Positions 1-8,329 are shown, counted from the stretch's first letter. The stretch is DNA of 15,642 bases from Natronohydrobacter sp. (GCA_007123015.1 SKSL01000073.1:1-15642), one strand, 5' to 3'. A program made the numbers and translations. Notes: generated from the sequence alone by a model not told the origin.

Positions 1-660
1 GATCTGCACATCGCCCAGCATGGCGTAGCTTGCGGTCACGCCGCCGGTGGTCGGATGGGTCAGCACGACGATATAGGGCAGTCCGGCTTCGCGCAGCATG
101 TCCACCGCAACGGTCGTGCGCGGCATCTGCATCAGCGACAGGATCCCTTCCTGCATCCGCGCGCCACCTGCGGCGGAAAACAGCACCAGCGGCAATCGGC
201 GCGCAACAGCATGTTCGCAAGCCGCGATGATCGCATTGCCGACATACATGCCCATCGACCCGCCCATGAATTCGAAATCCTGCGCCACCGCGACAAGCGG
301 TGTGCGCAGCACCTCGCCTTCGGCAACCAGCATGGCCTCTTTCTCGCCAGTTTGTTTCTGCGCCGCTTTCATCCGTTCGGGATATTTCTTCTGATCGCGG
401 AAATGCAGCGGATCGGCCAGTGGCTGGGGCACTGCGATTTCGCGATACATTCCATTATCGAAGAAATTATGGAATCGCTCGCGCGGCGTGATCCCAAGAT
501 GATGCCCGCAGGCCGTGCAGACGCGCTGATTCTCGGTCAATTCCCGATGGAATAGCATCGTGCCGCAAGAGGGGCACTTCTCCCACAGATTCTCGGGCAT
601 CTCGCGGCGCGAGAAGAAGGAGTTGATCGTTGGGCGGACGTAATTTGTGATCCAGTTCAT
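1..660 (-). CDS. accD: Acetyl-CoA carboxylase carboxyltransferase subunit beta, 5' part (partial)
   Basis: This is the beta subunit of the acetyl-CoA carboxylase carboxyltransferase, which with AccA moves the carboxyl group from carboxybiotin-BCCP to acetyl-CoA in the cytoplasm to make malonyl-CoA, the first step of fatty-acid synthesis. The 220 residues present begin MNWITNYVRPTINSFF. A four-cysteine zinc ribbon follows (C29, C32, C48, C51; CPSC and CTAC), and then the carboxyltransferase core with AAGGARMQEG and HPTTGGVTASYAMLGD. The frame stays open to the left edge, so about the last quarter or third of the usual 300-odd residues is missing. AGGA about 8 nt upstream supports the ATG at 658-660. 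A sigma-70-like promoter lies in the 54-nt gap after the CPBP gene. The identification is secure. Confidence 0.97.
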   Translation of the reverse strand, partial: MNWITNYVRPTINSFFSRREMPENLWEKCPSCGTMLFHRELTENQRVCTACGHHLGITPRERFHNFFDNGMYREIAVPQPLADPLHFRDQKKYPERMKAAQKQTGEKEAMLVAEGEVLRTPLVAVAQDFEFMGGSMGMYVGNAIIAACEHAVARRLPLVLFSAAGGARMQEGILSLMQMPRTTVAVDMLREAGLPYIVVLTHPTTGGVTASYAMLGDVQI

Positions 661-685
661 CAGCGCTTTCCTGCAGGATTACGGT

Positions 686-714
686 CAAATATGACGCGCG
701 CGCGCGAAATGCAA
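686..714 (-). promoter_or_regulatory. Candidate sigma-70-type promoter of accD
   Basis: On the minus strand TTGCAT (709-714) is followed by a 17-nt spacer and TATTTG (686-691), which would start transcription about 20 nt before the accD ATG. Most of the spacer is an alternating (CG)6 tract at 695-706. The -35 is good and the -10 weak. This is inferred from consensus only. Confidence 0.4.
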
Positions 715-1608
715 TCAGCGGCGGCGCAGCGCATAGCGACAGGCGGCCCAGACCAGAACCATGCCGAACAGATCAACTGCCATGAGCGGTGCAATCGTTT
801 CCGTGTCGCGCGTCGAAAACGGCAGACGGTAGAGCGCCAGACCATCAAGGGCCTCGCCCGTGGTGAAGATCAGGATCGCGAACAGGTTATTGGTGAAATG
901 CAGGCCCCAGGCCATGCCAAGGGACCCCGAACGCGCTGTCAGGTCGGCCATGATCAGCCCGAAAAACCCGGTCACGACCACCAGCATCCAGGCCGTGTCG
1001 CCCATTTCCTCTGGCGCGTAATGCACCAGCCCGAAGAGCAGCGACGGCAGCACCATCCAGACCCAGCGCGAGGCAAATCTTGCCGCGAGTTGCTGCTGCA
1101 TATAGCCGCGAAAGACCAGCTCTTCGGCACCAGTCTGAATCAGCAACCCGATCAGGGCAAGCGGCAGAAAGGCCAGCCAGACCCCCCATGTTATATTGGG
1201 CGTCAGATCGAGCGTAAGGAAGAAAAAGCCAATCCCCGGCAGCGCGAAAAGCGTGAAAATGCCGGTCCCGATCAAGAAATCGCGTGTCACCAGATGCCAA
1301 GGGCCAAAGAGCGTGGCGATGGGCCGCTTATGCAGCCAGCGCGTGGCGGCAAAGGTTCCCAGCGCCATGCCGATGAAGGTCAGCAGCAGCAGGATCAATG
1401 CGCCGGGGGTGCTGCCTGTGCCGATACTGGGCAGGGCTGTGTCGAAACTGCCCTCTGACTGCATCAACGAGATTCCTCCCGCCATCAGCCCCATCCAACC
1501 TGCATAGATCAGCATCATCAGGCCAAGTCCCGCAAAAAGCCGCCAGAGCTGCGGGCGCAAGCGGGCAGGGGCGACATAGCGGTCGAAGGCGCGCGGGTTG
1601 AGCAACAT
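715..1608 (-). CDS. CPBP-family (Abi/CAAX-type) intramembrane metalloprotease
   Basis: A 297-residue polytopic membrane protein with the three motifs of the CPBP glutamic intramembrane protease family (Rce1-like). These are EELVFR (E162, E163, R167), FGLVH ending in H196, and HFTNN (H237, N241). Hydrophobic segments lie near residues 25-45, 68-86, 112-131, 142-158, 183-197, 205-222, 232-250 and 274-292, so it is predicted to sit in the inner membrane. Bacterial members include bacteriocin-immunity and protein-maturation proteases, but the substrate cannot be read from the sequence. The ATG is preceded by AGAGGT at 6 nt. The gene lies 54 nt upstream of accD and is divergent from the cls-like gene. 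The family call is firm and the role is unknown. Confidence 0.88.
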   Translation of the reverse strand: MLLNPRAFDRYVAPARLRPQLWRLFAGLGLMMLIYAGWMGLMAGGISLMQSEGSFDTALPSIGTGSTPGALILLLLTFIGMALGTFAATRWLHKRPIATLFGPWHLVTRDFLIGTGIFTLFALPGIGFFFLTLDLTPNITWGVWLAFLPLALIGLLIQTGAEELVFRGYMQQQLAARFASRWVWMVLPSLLFGLVHYAPEEMGDTAWMLVVVTGFFGLIMADLTARSGSLGMAWGLHFTNNLFAILIFTTGEALDGLALYRLPFSTRDTETIAPLMAVDLFGMVLVWAACRYALRRR

Positions 1609-1644
1609 GGACAGACCTCTGGACTGGCGTCAGATGCTGCCCGT

Positions 1645-1672
1645 TAGATAAGGTTCGCGGCAGGGCTTCAAG
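1645..1672 (-). promoter_or_regulatory. Candidate promoter of the CPBP protease gene, RpoH-like
   Basis: The minus strand carries CTTGAA (1667-1672), 14 nt, then CTTATCTA (1645-1652), 36 nt before the ATG. The CTTG-type -35 and CYTATNT-type -10 resemble alphaproteobacterial heat-shock sigma (RpoH) promoters more than the housekeeping consensus. This is a consensus match by eye only. Confidence 0.33.
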
Positions 1673-1720
1673 CACCAAGCGGGCCTTGGGCGTGACTTTG
1701 CCGCAGGGGCGTGACAGGAT

Positions 1721-3178
1721 ATGCGTCAGGTCACAACAAAGGTGGTCATCTTGGCAGGCGCTGTCGTCGTACTGGTCTTTCTCTTGCAGGTGGCCTTTGT
1801 CATCCGGGCGTTGTTGCGTGGCGGGTTGACCCCGGCGGCGCGGCTGGCCTGGGTGGCGGTGATCTCGGCGCTGCCGCTTCTGGGCATCGGGGCGTATTTC
1901 CTGTTCGGCGAGGTCCGTCTGCAACGTGCCAATCGCGAACGCATGCGCGAAGTGCGCAACAAATTGCTGGAAGCGCAGGCGGCGCGACCGGATTTGCCGA
2001 CGGAACTTTATGGGCCGGTCCGCCCGGCCTTTGCCGCAGGTCATGCCATCAGCGGCTTTCTGCCCTTGGCGGGGAACCGGCTGACATTGCTGCCGGAAGG
2101 CGATGCCATGATGGATGATGTGTTCAAAGCGATCGACGCCGCCACGCAGCATGTCCATGTCTTGTTCTATATCTGGCTGCCCGATCAGACAGGCACCCGC
2201 ATGGCCGAGGCGCTGTGTCGCGCGGCTGCGCGCGGGGTCGCGTGTCGGGTGCTGGTCGATGACCATGGCGCGCGGCGGCTGATCCGGTCTCCGCTTTGGA
2301 CGCAGATGGGGGCGGCAGGCGTCGCGCTTGAGCGCGCGGCCCCGGTGGGCAATCCGCTGATCAGCCTGCTGTTTCAGCGCATTGACCTGCGCAATCATCG
2401 CAAGATCGTGGTGGTGGATAATCGCCTGTCCTGGGTGGGCAGCCGCAATTGCGCCGACGCGGCTTTCGCCATCAAGGCCCGCTATGCGCCCTGGGTCGAT
2501 ATCCTGATGCGGCTGGAAGGGCCAGCCGTGCGCCAGCAACAGGCAGTGTTCCTGCACGACTGGATGACTCATCATTCCGAGGACCTGACAGCACTTCTGC
2601 AACAAGATGGTCCCGACCCGGATGCGGGCCCGGTGATTTCGCAGGTCATCGCCTCTGGCCCGGATGATATCTATACCACCCCGTCAGACACTTTGCGGGC
2701 AATGATCTATGCGGCAACAGATCGGCTGATCCTGACCACGCCCTATTATGTGCCCGATCACGCGCTGCATGTGGCAATCTGTTCGGCGGCCGAACGCGGT
2801 GTGCGTGTGCGGCTGATCCTGCCCGCGCGCAATGACAGCCGCATTGTCGGGGCCGCCAGTGAAAGCCTTTATCCTGACCTGCTGCGCGCAGGGGTCGAAA
2901 TCTTCCTGTTTCGGCCCGGCCTGATCCATTCCAAGATCGTGACAGTGGATGGCGCTTTCGGGATGGTCGGCACGGCCAATCTGGACCATCGCAGTTTCGA
3001 TCTGAACTATGAAAATTCCCTGCTGATCCAGTGCCCCGAGACTGTCGCAACACTGGATGCGCGCCAGAAAAGCTATGTCGCCCGCGCGCTCCGGCTGGAC
3101 CGCATGGCCGTGCAGAACTGGTCCAGCTTGCGCAGGCTGCGCAACAACACAGTTGCGCTGGCCTCGCCGCTGTTATGA
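1721..3178 (+). CDS. cls: Cardiolipin synthase-type phospholipase D protein
   Basis: This 485-residue protein has the layout of bacterial cardiolipin synthase: two N-terminal membrane helices (about residues 8-30 and 42-63) and two phospholipase D domains. The first HKD motif is HRKIVVVD (H226, K228, D233) and the second HSKIVTVD (H403, K405, D410), each followed by a G-S/T-x-N element (GSRN, GTAN). Family enzymes condense two phosphatidylglycerols, or PG with another lipid, into cardiolipin at the inner membrane. Both catalytic motifs are intact and the length is normal. AGGGG lies about 11 nt upstream of the ATG, so the start is only fairly supported. The gene converges on ppk, with 22 nt between the stops and no clear terminator hairpin. 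Another PLD-type phospholipid enzyme is possible. Confidence 0.88.
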   Translation: MRQVTTKVVILAGAVVVLVFLLQVAFVIRALLRGGLTPAARLAWVAVISALPLLGIGAYFLFGEVRLQRANRERMREVRNKLLEAQAARPDLPTELYGPVRPAFAAGHAISGFLPLAGNRLTLLPEGDAMMDDVFKAIDAATQHVHVLFYIWLPDQTGTRMAEALCRAAARGVACRVLVDDHGARRLIRSPLWTQMGAAGVALERAAPVGNPLISLLFQRIDLRNHRKIVVVDNRLSWVGSRNCADAAFAIKARYAPWVDILMRLEGPAVRQQQAVFLHDWMTHHSEDLTALLQQDGPDPDAGPVISQVIASGPDDIYTTPSDTLRAMIYAATDRLILTTPYYVPDHALHVAICSAAERGVRVRLILPARNDSRIVGAASESLYPDLLRAGVEIFLFRPGLIHSKIVTVDGAFGMVGTANLDHRSFDLNYENSLLIQCPETVATLDARQKSYVARALRLDRMAVQNWSSLRRLRNNTVALASPLL

Positions 3179-3200
3179 TGCAGGCAGGCCCGCGCGGCGC

Positions 3201-5417
3201 TCACTCATCCGTATGGGTCAGTTCGGGCACATCATCCTGACCGGCAGAACCCCGCCCCGACAGTGACGGATTCTCGACAAAGAAGCGATGGCAGTTGAAC
3301 AATTTGCGCCCCTTCCCATCGCCGGGCAGCGTCCGCACAGCCGGGCCTATGGGGTGGATGATCCAGCTTTGCGCCTCATCGGCCAGATTGGCGGCCATGA
3401 TCTGACTGACGATCTGGGCTTTGACGGTCGGGTTCAGGATTTCGACCAGCGTCTCGACGCGCCGTACCAGATTGCGCCCCATCCAATCCGCCGAGGACAT
3501 GAAGACCCGCGCCTGTTCCGAGGGCAGCTCTGCCCCATTGCCAAAACAGACGATCCGCGAATGTTCCAGAAACCGACCCACCACGGATTTGATGCGGATA
3601 TTCTCGGACAGCCCTTCGATGCCGGGCCTGATACCGCAGATGCCGCGCACCACAAGGCTGATCTTCACCCCGGCTTGTGAGGCCGCATAAAGCGCGTCAA
3701 TCACATCTGCGTCGATGATCGAATTCATCTTGGCCCAGATCGCGGCAGGACGCCCGTCAAGCGCATTCTCGGCCTCATCCGCGATCATTTCCAGCAAGCG
3801 CGGTTTCAGCGAAAGCGGCGAGATCGCCAGATTTTCCAGCTGCGCAGGTTCGGCATAGCCCGACAGGTAATTGAACACCCGCGTTGCATCACGCCCCAAG
3901 GCCGGATTGCAGGTGAAGAGTGACAGATCGGTATAGATGCGCGCAGTGATGGGGTGGTAGTTGCCGGTTCCCCAATGGGTATAGGTCACCAGCCGGTCGC
4001 CTTCGCGTCGGACCACAGTGCTGATCTTGGCATGGGTCTTGTAATTCACGAAACCGTAGACAACATGCGCGCCCGCGCGTTCCAGACGGCGGGACTGGCG
4101 GATATTGGCGGCCTCGTCGAAGCGCGCTTTCAGCTCGACCAGCGCGGTCACGGATTTGCCCGCCTCAGCCGCTTCGCACAGCGCCGCGACAATCGGGCTG
4201 TCGCGCGATGTGCGGTAGAGCGTCTGGCGGATGGCCAGCACATCCGGATCGCGCGCGGCCTGTTCGAGAAAGCGCACCACCATATCGAAGGTCTCATAGG
4301 GGTGATGCAGCAGCATATCCTTGTTGCGGATCGCCGCGAACATATCGCCATGATGGTCCTGCACGCGTTCAGGCACGCGCGGGGTGAAACTGGGCCAGAG
4401 CAGATCAGCGCGCTCGTCGAGCACCAGCTCTTTCAGCGAGGCGATGCCCATGATCCCCTCGACCTCGATCACATCGGCTTCGGGGACTTCCAGCTCTTCC
4501 ATGACGACCTCGCGCAGATCGCGTGGCGCGCCTGCGGAAATCTTCATGCGCACCACTTCGCCGCGCCTGCGTCGTTTCAGCGCCACCTCGAATTCGCGCA
4601 CCAGATCTTCGGCCTCTTCCTCGACTTCCAGATCGCTGTCGCGCAGCACGGAAAAGGTGCACGATCCCAGAAGCGTGTAGCCAGGAAACAGATTGTCGAG
4701 CTCCGCAAGGATCAGTTCTTCGAGAGGCAGCAGACGGATGCTGCCTTTGCCCAAGCGCAGGAACCGGTCAATCTGGCTGGGGATCGGCACCAGTGCATCC
4801 AGCTTGCGCCCGCGTTTGTCCTGCAGTTCCAGCGCCAGACAGAAGCCCGCATTGGGAATGAAGGGAAACGGATGTGCCGGATCAATCGCCAGAGGCGAGA
4901 GCACCGGGAAGACCTGCGAGAGGAAATACGCCTGCATCGCGGCGCGATCTTCAGCAGTCAGATTGTCGCGTGACAGAATGGTGATCCCGGCCTGGTCGAG
5001 TTCGGGGCGCAAGGCACCCCAGACCTCTTGCTGATAATCCATCAGGCGGCGCGCATCTTCATGGATCAGCACCAGTTGTTCGGCCGGTATGCGCCCGTCA
5101 TCCGAGGGCGTGGTATTGCCTGCACGCGCCAATTCGCGCAGACCGGCCACGCGCACTGTGTAGAACTCATCAAGATTGGTGGCCGAGATCGAGAGGAAAC
5201 GCACCCGTTCAAGCAGCGGCACACGCGGGTTCATCGCTTCTTCCAGAACGCGCCAGTTGAAGGCCAGCCAGGACAGTTCACGGTTGAAAAACCGCTCGGG
5301 TCCAGTGGGATCGAAGTCTTCCAACCGCTGAGGGGGCGGGAAGGGGCTGTGCAGAAAATTCGCGCTGGGCGGCATTTCGGCAGAGATCTCTGGGCGGATG
5401 GAGGGCTGCACAGTCAT
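3201..5417 (-). CDS. ppk: Polyphosphate kinase 1
   Basis: PPK1 reversibly moves the gamma-phosphate of ATP onto a growing inorganic polyphosphate chain. The 738-residue protein has the N-terminal signature NRELSWLAFNWRVLEEA (45-61), then the head domain and the two C-terminal phospholipase D-like catalytic domains. KTHAKI places the autophosphorylated histidine at H462, and LEHSRIVCFGNG gives the second active-site histidine at H619. Their 157-residue spacing equals that of E. coli PPK (H435/H592). The ATG has AAAAGG a few bases upstream. The gene follows the META-domain gene after 55 nt and is probably last in the terB-perM-hdaA-META-ppk unit. No exopolyphosphatase gene follows, because cls converges immediately. 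The first 35 or so residues are low-complexity and variable, so a slightly later start is possible. Confidence 0.96.
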   Translation of the reverse strand: MTVQPSIRPEISAEMPPSANFLHSPFPPPQRLEDFDPTGPERFFNRELSWLAFNWRVLEEAMNPRVPLLERVRFLSISATNLDEFYTVRVAGLRELARAGNTTPSDDGRIPAEQLVLIHEDARRLMDYQQEVWGALRPELDQAGITILSRDNLTAEDRAAMQAYFLSQVFPVLSPLAIDPAHPFPFIPNAGFCLALELQDKRGRKLDALVPIPSQIDRFLRLGKGSIRLLPLEELILAELDNLFPGYTLLGSCTFSVLRDSDLEVEEEAEDLVREFEVALKRRRRGEVVRMKISAGAPRDLREVVMEELEVPEADVIEVEGIMGIASLKELVLDERADLLWPSFTPRVPERVQDHHGDMFAAIRNKDMLLHHPYETFDMVVRFLEQAARDPDVLAIRQTLYRTSRDSPIVAALCEAAEAGKSVTALVELKARFDEAANIRQSRRLERAGAHVVYGFVNYKTHAKISTVVRREGDRLVTYTHWGTGNYHPITARIYTDLSLFTCNPALGRDATRVFNYLSGYAEPAQLENLAISPLSLKPRLLEMIADEAENALDGRPAAIWAKMNSIIDADVIDALYAASQAGVKISLVVRGICGIRPGIEGLSENIRIKSVVGRFLEHSRIVCFGNGAELPSEQARVFMSSADWMGRNLVRRVETLVEILNPTVKAQIVSQIMAANLADEAQSWIIHPIGPAVRTLPGDGKGRKLFNCHRFFVENPSLSGRGSAGQDDVPELTHTDE

Positions 5418-5472
5418 GAGGGCCTTTTGGTCGGATGGGGTGGGCGATCGCCGCGAAACGGGGCGCGTGCGG

Positions 5473-6411
5473 CTATTTCCGGGCCTGAACGACAGTCTGC
5501 CCTTCGGCGGTCAGGCTCAGGCGACCTGTTTCAGCATTCAGACTATAGCCATCAATACGCGCGAGTGCTGCGCCGAAGAGCGCTTCCTGCTCATTCATGC
5601 CATCGGGGCAGGCCATCATGGTGGTGGCCACCGCCCCGAAGGACATGACGCCCCCGTGGCGACGATAGCTCCCGATGAAACGGTTGCAGCCCAAAGTCGC
5701 ACTGGCACGACCATCCATGAAAAAGACCAGCTCAGTCCGCGACGGGAAAACAGTGGGCTGTCCTTCAATCGCGCTGATATTCCACACGCCTTGCGTGAAA
5801 TCGGTTTCCGGCTGCAGGCGGGCACATTCCGATAGCTCGGCACCATCAACCCTGAGCAGCGCCGTGTCGCCTTTCATGTGGATGGACGTGGCCGGGTTCG
5901 ACGGGTCGACATACAGGCTGCCCGACGCTGCAGGCTGGGGCTGCATGTCAAGCACCCGTTCATTGACCCGAACCCGCGTTGTCTCTGGCAGCACACCAAG
6001 CTCGATCAGGGTATTCCCACAGCCATAGAGCGCAGCGAAGCCCATCTGCGGCAGGCGCAGCGCCCGGACAGTGCCCAGGTCGAGCGGCTGAGCGCCTGCC
6101 GGGATCCTTTTCGGTTCACTCAGCCAGAACATTTCATCTGCAGCGCGTAAACCGACACGCAGGATCAGATCCTGATCTGCCGGAACTTCTATGTCATAGG
6201 CGAAGGGGCTTTGCTGTCCGTCAGTCGGTCGGCGTTCGCCCATCAGCGGTGTGTCATTGGCTGTGCTGACATCGACAAGAATGATTGTCGTTTCAGGGAC
6301 CGCCAGTCGTTCGAGCAGCATGATCTGTCCGGTGACCCTGCGCATGTCATCGGCCATGGCAGGTAGGGCAGCACAAAAGCCGATTGTGACAAGGAAAGCA
6401 CGCAGGCGCAT
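5473..6411 (-). CDS. Secreted YbaY/MliC-like/META three-domain protein
   Basis: A 312-residue exported protein of unknown function. The chosen ATG (6409-6411) opens a clear signal peptide, MRLRAFLVTIGFCAALPAMA, with predicted signal peptidase I cleavage before DD. CGGAG precedes it by 9 nt, and there is no lipobox. Residues about 24-118 look like a YbaY/YscW-type beta-sandwich (TGQIMLLERLAVPETTIILVDVS). Residues about 125-198 resemble the MliC lysozyme-inhibitor fold, with YGCGN and the conserved SGSLY and AELSEC elements (C131, C196 likely disulfide). Residues 206-310 form a META (HslJ-like) domain with GCNRFIGSY and TTMMAC (C242, C268). The protein probably acts in the periplasm or outer envelope. 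An upstream in-frame ATG at 6447 would bury the signal peptide and is not used. Confidence 0.82.
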   Translation of the reverse strand: MRLRAFLVTIGFCAALPAMADDMRRVTGQIMLLERLAVPETTIILVDVSTANDTPLMGERRPTDGQQSPFAYDIEVPADQDLILRVGLRAADEMFWLSEPKRIPAGAQPLDLGTVRALRLPQMGFAALYGCGNTLIELGVLPETTRVRVNERVLDMQPQPAASGSLYVDPSNPATSIHMKGDTALLRVDGAELSECARLQPETDFTQGVWNISAIEGQPTVFPSRTELVFFMDGRASATLGCNRFIGSYRRHGGVMSFGAVATTMMACPDGMNEQEALFGAALARIDGYSLNAETGRLSLTAEGQTVVQARK

Positions 6412-6495
6412 GACTGGACACTCCGAGGTTAGAGACTGACGGGCCAAGTCTAGGCGCGCGGCTGGGCTGACACAAGCCAGATGACATGCTGTGCG

Positions 6496-7200
6496 TCAAT
6501 CAGGATCGCATGACATCTGCATGACATCAGCCGCCAATTGGCGCGAGATGGTGCATTTTCGCGCAAGTGATTCGGCATCAAGCTGTGCAACCAAGGATTG
6601 TGCCGCTGCCAGCGAACGTTCCATGCGCGGCAGAAGAAACGGGATCAGCTGATCCGAGATGCGCAATTGCCGGTCTGCAAAGAGCTTTGCCAGAACCCCG
6701 GCCAGCAGCGCATCATCCGGGGCTGTCAGCGTCGCATGATGGGCGGCCTGCAAGCGCGACATCAGATCGGGCAGCGCGAGGCCCCAGTCGCGCACAGGGC
6801 GGCGCGCGGCAAGCAGGAAACGCCCTTTGCGCTCGGCCAGCATGTTATGCAAATGAAATGCTGCGACTTGCAGCTCTGATGCGGTGGCCAGTGCTTCTGC
6901 ATCATCCAGGGCGACCACTGCGCAGTTGCTCAGACCCTCAAGCCGCGCAGGTGTCAGATCGCGCGCGTTCAGATACTGCGCCTCATTCGCCTGTGCCCAG
7001 ATATGCAGCAGATGCGTCTTGCCTGACCCTTCCGGCCCGGTCAGGACCAGCTTGCCATTGGGCCATTGCGCGCCGCTCCATCCATCTGCCCCAAGCATGG
7101 CCACGGCCTGCGCATTGCACGGTGCAGTGATGAAGCGGCCTTCGGCGAAATCCGCAGGCAGGCTGATCTGCATCGGCATCTGGCGCGGGAAACGAGTCAT
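6496..7200 (-). CDS. hdaA: DnaA regulatory inactivator HdaA-like protein
   Basis: A 234-residue AAA+ protein of the DnaA/Hda family that in alphaproteobacteria helps the beta-clamp stimulate ATP hydrolysis by DnaA, and so prevents over-initiation. Visible are a possible clamp-binding motif QISLPA (11-16, compare QLSLPL of E. coli Hda), Walker A GPEGSGKT (55-62), Walker B VVALDD (95-100) and a box VII-like LMSRL with the presumed arginine finger R149. The DnaA DNA-binding domain IV is absent, as expected for Hda. Its ATG overlaps the stop of the upstream perM-like gene in an ATGA, indicating translational coupling. Residues before M10 are of uncertain value, but the ATGA start is natural. The family call is strong. 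Confidence 0.9.
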   Translation of the reverse strand: MTRFPRQMPMQISLPADFAEGRFITAPCNAQAVAMLGADGWSGAQWPNGKLVLTGPEGSGKTHLLHIWAQANEAQYLNARDLTPARLEGLSNCAVVALDDAEALATASELQVAAFHLHNMLAERKGRFLLAARRPVRDWGLALPDLMSRLQAAHHATLTAPDDALLAGVLAKLFADRQLRISDQLIPFLLPRMERSLAAAQSLVAQLDAESLARKCTISRQLAADVMQMSCDPD

Positions 7201-8279
7201 GGGGTCGGGTCGCTCTTGTCGGCAGCGGGCTTGGAGGGGCTGTAAAGGGCGCTTTCCTGATATTGTATCAGCCCGAACCGCACCAGCACCCCGACCGAGG
7301 CCGCGACCGGCACAGCGATCAGCATGCCAGTGAAGCCAAAGAGCATGCCGAAAACCGAAATGGCAAACAGCAGCCAGACCGGGTGCAGCCGCACTGAATT
7401 TCCCACGATCCGCGGCACAAGCACATTGCCTTCCAGGATTTGCCCCACGGCAAAGATGATGATGACGGTCCCGATACTGGCGGGCATCCCCCAGAACTGC
7501 CAGAGCGCGACCCCGATGGCCAGCACCCCGCCCAAGATTGCGCCGATATAGGGAATGAAGGAAATCAGCCCGGTCACCACCCCGATGGCCAGCCCAAATT
7601 GCAGCCCGACCAATCCCAGCGCAGTCGCGTAATAGGTCGCAAGGATCAGACAGACTGTGACCTGCCCTCGCACAAAGCCGGCAATCGCCTTATCGATATC
7701 GCTGGCCAGTCCGCGGATTGTGGGCGCATGCTGGCGCGGCAGCAAGTCATCGGCCCCGGCCAGCACACGCGGCCAGTCAAGCATCAGGTAGAAGGCCACG
7801 ACCGGGGTGATGATCAGAAAGACGATCACGCTGACCAGCCCCGAGACCGAGCGCCAGATCCCTTCGGCCAGCATTGCCCCGCGGTCGCGGATCGCCTCGC
7901 CCAGTTGCACCAGAGATGTGTCCAGCGCGGACTCGAAAGCGTCAACATCGGCAATGCGAGCGCTGATCATGTCTTGCAGGCGGCGCAGCAATTCGGGGGC
8001 GGTTTCGGTGAATTGCACGGCCTGCGCGATGATCACCGGCAAGATCAGCAGAAAGGCCAGCGCCACAGCCCCCAGCGCCGAGGCCATCAGCGCTGTGACC
8101 GCAAGCGCGCGCGGCAGGCCCCATTCGGTCAGCCGCGTGACGAGCGGGTTGAGGAAATAGGCAATCGCTGCCCCGGTCACGAAAGGCAACAGAACCGGGG
8201 CGAGCAGCCACAGCACCAGCCCGAAGACCAGCGCCGCGATGGCCCAATAGCGCAGTTGCTGTTCTGGCGAGAGGGCCAT
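7197..8279 (-). CDS. AI-2E/PerM family membrane transporter
   Basis: A 360-residue inner-membrane protein of the AI-2E transporter (PerM/TqsA-like) family. It has paired N-terminal helices (about 10-45), a helix pair near 58-85, a soluble amphipathic segment about 95-145 and a C-terminal block of helices from about 148 to 332. The family motifs ISFIPYIGAILGG and QILEGNVLVPRIVGNSVRLHP are present. Members export varied small molecules or Na+/H+, and the substrate is not predictable here. The start at 8277-8279 (MALSPEQQLRYW) is chosen over a longer form because AAAGGGA lies just upstream and the extra 18 residues are unlike the family. It overlaps hdaA by 4 nt and follows the TerB-like gene by 50 nt. 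This gene-hdaA pairing is common in Rhodobacterales. Confidence 0.9.
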   Translation of the reverse strand: MALSPEQQLRYWAIAALVFGLVLWLLAPVLLPFVTGAAIAYFLNPLVTRLTEWGLPRALAVTALMASALGAVALAFLLILPVIIAQAVQFTETAPELLRRLQDMISARIADVDAFESALDTSLVQLGEAIRDRGAMLAEGIWRSVSGLVSVIVFLIITPVVAFYLMLDWPRVLAGADDLLPRQHAPTIRGLASDIDKAIAGFVRGQVTVCLILATYYATALGLVGLQFGLAIGVVTGLISFIPYIGAILGGVLAIGVALWQFWGMPASIGTVIIIFAVGQILEGNVLVPRIVGNSVRLHPVWLLFAISVFGMLFGFTGMLIAVPVAASVGVLVRFGLIQYQESALYSPSKPAADKSDPTP

Positions 8280-8329
8280 GCCTGTCCCTTTTTGGATACC
8301 TGTCCGGGTCGCGTGGCAGGCGCCCGCGA

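Noticed and set aside
691..1458. 255-codon open frame on the plus strand opposite the CPBP protease
   Set aside because: Its product is rich in Gln, Arg, His and Pro with no recognisable domain, and it is a shadow of the CPBP gene, whose three catalytic motifs are intact.
1328..2605. 425-codon minus-strand frame spanning the CPBP start and the cls-like gene
   Set aside because: It crosses a divergent intergenic region and two genuine genes on opposite strands, and its composition is that of an antisense shadow.
3954..4973. 339-codon plus-strand frame opposite ppk
   Set aside because: Antisense shadow of ppk with His/Gln/Arg-rich composition and no start signal.
6448..6495. Possible terminator between hdaA and the META gene
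   Set aside because: CTGGCTTGTGTCAGCCCAG can form only a short, mismatched stem and has no T-run, so it was not called.
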